Below are positions 62,325 through 64,000 of a DNA stretch of 64,000 bases, one piece after another. A program made the translations under genes and the position numbers. Each line of letters begins with the position of its first letter. The first letter of the stretch is position 1. The notes under the pieces are model-generated. The model was not told where the DNA came from. It saw only the letters and a program-made list of their open reading frames with translations, and ran no database searches. Origin of the DNA: Rhizobiaceae bacterium (lineage in GTDB: Bacteria > Pseudomonadota > Alphaproteobacteria > Rhizobiales > Rhizobiaceae); contig JAHBYY010000008.1 of the NCBI GenBank assembly GCA_019635715.1, forward strand, positions 24,449-88,448, read 5' to 3'.

Positions 62325-64000
62325 ATGCCGGCTTTCTCCGCAGGCCTGGAAAAGGCGCTTCACCAGGCCCTCACTTTCGCCAATGAGCGGCATCACGAAT
62401 ACGCGACGCTCGAGCACCTGCTGCTCGCCCTGATCGACGATTCGGAGGCGAGCGCCGTGATGCGCGCCTGCAACGTCGATCTCGAGGAGCTCCGCAAGAT
62501 CGTCCTGAACTACATCGACACCGACCTGGAGAACCTGGTCACCGGCTATGACGAGGATTCCAAGCCGACCGCCGGTTTCCAGCGGGTCATCCAGCGCGCC
62601 GTCATCCATGTGCAGTCGTCCGGACGCGAGGAAGTCTCGGGTGCCAACGTGCTCGTCGCGATCTTCGCCGAACGCGAGAGCCACGCCGCCTATTTCCTCC
62701 AGGAACAGCAGATGACCCGCTACGACGCGGTCAACTACATCAGCCACGGCATCGCCAAGCGTCCCGGAGCGAACGAAAGCCGCACCCCGCGCGGCGCCGA
62801 CGATGAAGGTCCGAGCACCGGCGGGGGCGATACGGAGGAGACCGGCTCGAAGAAGAAGCAGCAGCAGGACGCCCTTACCGCCTATTGCGTCGACTTGAAC
62901 AAGAAGGCGCGGGCCGGCAAGATCGACCCGCTGATCGGCCGCACCGACGAGATCAACCGGACAATCCAGATCCTCTGCCGCAGATCCAAGAACAATCCGC
63001 TCTATGTCGGCGATCCGGGCGTCGGCAAGACGGCGATCGCCGAGGGGCTGGCCAAGCGCATCGTCGAGAACGACGTGCCGAAGGTTCTGTCGAACGCCAC
63101 CATCTTCGCGCTCGACATGGGTACGCTGCTGGCGGGCACCCGCTATCGCGGCGATTTCGAGGAGCGGCTGAAGCAGGTCGTCAAGGAACTCGAGGAGTTT
63201 CCCGGAGCGATCCTGTTCATCGACGAGATCCATACGGTGATCGGCGCCGGTGCGACCTCCGGCGGTGCGATGGATGCGTCCAACCTGCTGAAGCCGGCGC
63301 TGTCGTCCGGCGCGATCCGCTGCATCGGCTCGACCACCTACAAGGAGTTCCGGCAGTTCTTCGAGAAGGACCGCGCCCTGGTGCGGCGCTTCCAGAAGAT
63401 CGACGTCAAGGAGCCGACGATCGAGGATACGATCGAGATCATCAAGGGCTTGCGGCCCTACTACGAGGACTTCCACAATGTGAAGTTCAGCAACGACGCC
63501 ATCAAGGCCGCCGTCGAACTCTCGGCGCGCTACATCAACGACCGCAAGCTGCCGGACAAGGCCATCGACGTGCTCGACGAGACCGGCGCGTCGCAGATGC
63601 TGTTGCCGGAGAACAAGCGCAAGCGGTCGATCACCGTCAAGGAGATCGAGGCGACCATCGCCACCATGGCGCGCATCCCGCCGAAGACGGTGTCGGCCGA
63701 CGACGAGCAGGTGCTGGCCAATCTCGACGCGGAACTGCGTCGCGTCGTCTACGGCCAGGACACGGCGATCTCGGCGCTCGCCTCGGCGATCAAACTGGCG
63801 CGCGCCGGCCTGCGCGAGCCGGAAAAGCCCATCGGCTGCTATCTGTTCTCGGGGCCGACCGGCGTCGGCAAGACCGAGGTGGCCAAGCAGTTGGCGTCGT
63901 CGCTCGGCGTCGAGCTGCTGCGCTTCGACATGTCGGAGTATATGGAGCGCCATACCGTCTCGCGGCTGATCGGCGCGCCTCCCGGCTATGTCGGCTTCGA
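62325..64000 (+). CDS. clpA: ATP-dependent Clp protease ATPase subunit ClpA, 3' end outside the window
   Basis: The first 558 codons of a Hsp100 unfoldase that feeds ClpP. It begins [20 protein letters not shown] with the N-terminal ClpS-binding repeats ([33 protein letters not shown]). AAA module 1 has Walker [17 protein letters not shown] near residue 227 and Walker [15 protein letters not shown] near 295. Module 2 starts with [15 protein letters not shown] near 510, and the window ends at GAPPGYVGF. No middle domain of the ClpB type is present, which identifies ClpA. ATG 62325 is preferred over ATG 62321, which is in another frame. Confidence 0.96.
   Translation, partial: MPAFSAGLEKALHQALTFANERHHEYATLEHLLLALIDDSEASAVMRACNVDLEELRKIVLNYIDTDLENLVTGYDEDSKPTAGFQRVIQRAVIHVQSSGREEVSGANVLVAIFAERESHAAYFLQEQQMTRYDAVNYISHGIAKRPGANESRTPRGADDEGPSTGGGDTEETGSKKKQQQDALTAYCVDLNKKARAGKIDPLIGRTDEINRTIQILCRRSKNNPLYVGDPGVGKTAIAEGLAKRIVENDVPKVLSNATIFALDMGTLLAGTRYRGDFEERLKQVVKELEEFPGAILFIDEIHTVIGAGATSGGAMDASNLLKPALSSGAIRCIGSTTYKEFRQFFEKDRALVRRFQKIDVKEPTIEDTIEIIKGLRPYYEDFHNVKFSNDAIKAAVELSARYINDRKLPDKAIDVLDETGASQMLLPENKRKRSITVKEIEATIATMARIPPKTVSADDEQVLANLDAELRRVVYGQDTAISALASAIKLARAGLREPEKPIGCYLFSGPTGVGKTEVAKQLASSLGVELLRFDMSEYMERHTVSRLIGAPPGYVGF

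Overview
The window looks like chromosome of an alphaproteobacterium of the order Hyphomicrobiales (Rhizobiales), most likely Mesorhizobium or another Phyllobacteriaceae. The grounds are uniformly GC-rich DNA with long antisense shadow frames, the cell-cycle pair divK-pleD beside rpmG, the block trpD-trpC-moaC-moeA behind a ppiD/tpiA divergence, a GTTC-N7-GTTC LexA box at dinB, a phasin beside clpS-clpA, and an insert in GatA that I recall from Mesorhizobium. I saw no rRNA, tRNA, CRISPR array or transposase.

Layout. (1) 1-10377 is a sugar/polyol utilisation locus. On the minus strand are a PfkB kinase (cut by the window edge), a ROK regulator and a ketose 3-epimerase. On the plus strand are an AraC regulator, a complete ABC importer (binding protein, two permeases, ATPase), a 79-aa membrane protein and a sorbitol/xylitol-type dehydrogenase. 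A consistent scheme is: import a polyol, oxidise it to a ketose, epimerise it, phosphorylate it. (2) 10483-17855 is core metabolism: moeA, moaC, trpC, trpD, ppiD, tpiA, ssb. (3) 17897-28824 is an accessory module: a two-headed GntR/FCD regulator, two paralogous UGT-like glycosyltransferases, a PotD/B/C/A-type importer, three small cupins in tandem and an aldehyde dehydrogenase. Its junctions carry four palindromic intergenic repeats. This is my candidate for an undescribed system. (4) 28835-46599 is housekeeping: dinB, a GNAT protein, a HAD hydrolase, DUF3572, divK, pleD, rpmG, an MFS carrier, a NUDIX hydrolase, DUF983, rnr, topA, dprA, plsY, a non-catalytic pyrC and pyrB. A candidate small RNA with an anti-Shine-Dalgarno loop lies between pleD and rpmG. 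(5) 46745-57964 holds an AidB-type flavoprotein, small membrane proteins, ruvX, a UPF0173 hydrolase, gatC-GNAT-gatA (no gatB), glsA, YdcF and DUF599 proteins, and sdaA. (6) 57965-64000 holds an AT-richer orphan gene with a hairpin over its ribosome-binding site, then DUF1489, a degenerate J-domain protein, a D,D-carboxypeptidase with a SPOR domain, a phasin, clpS and the 5' part of clpA.

Everything is read by eye. Protein families rest on motifs and overall resemblance. Substrates of the two importers, operator assignments and the RNA gene are inferences.
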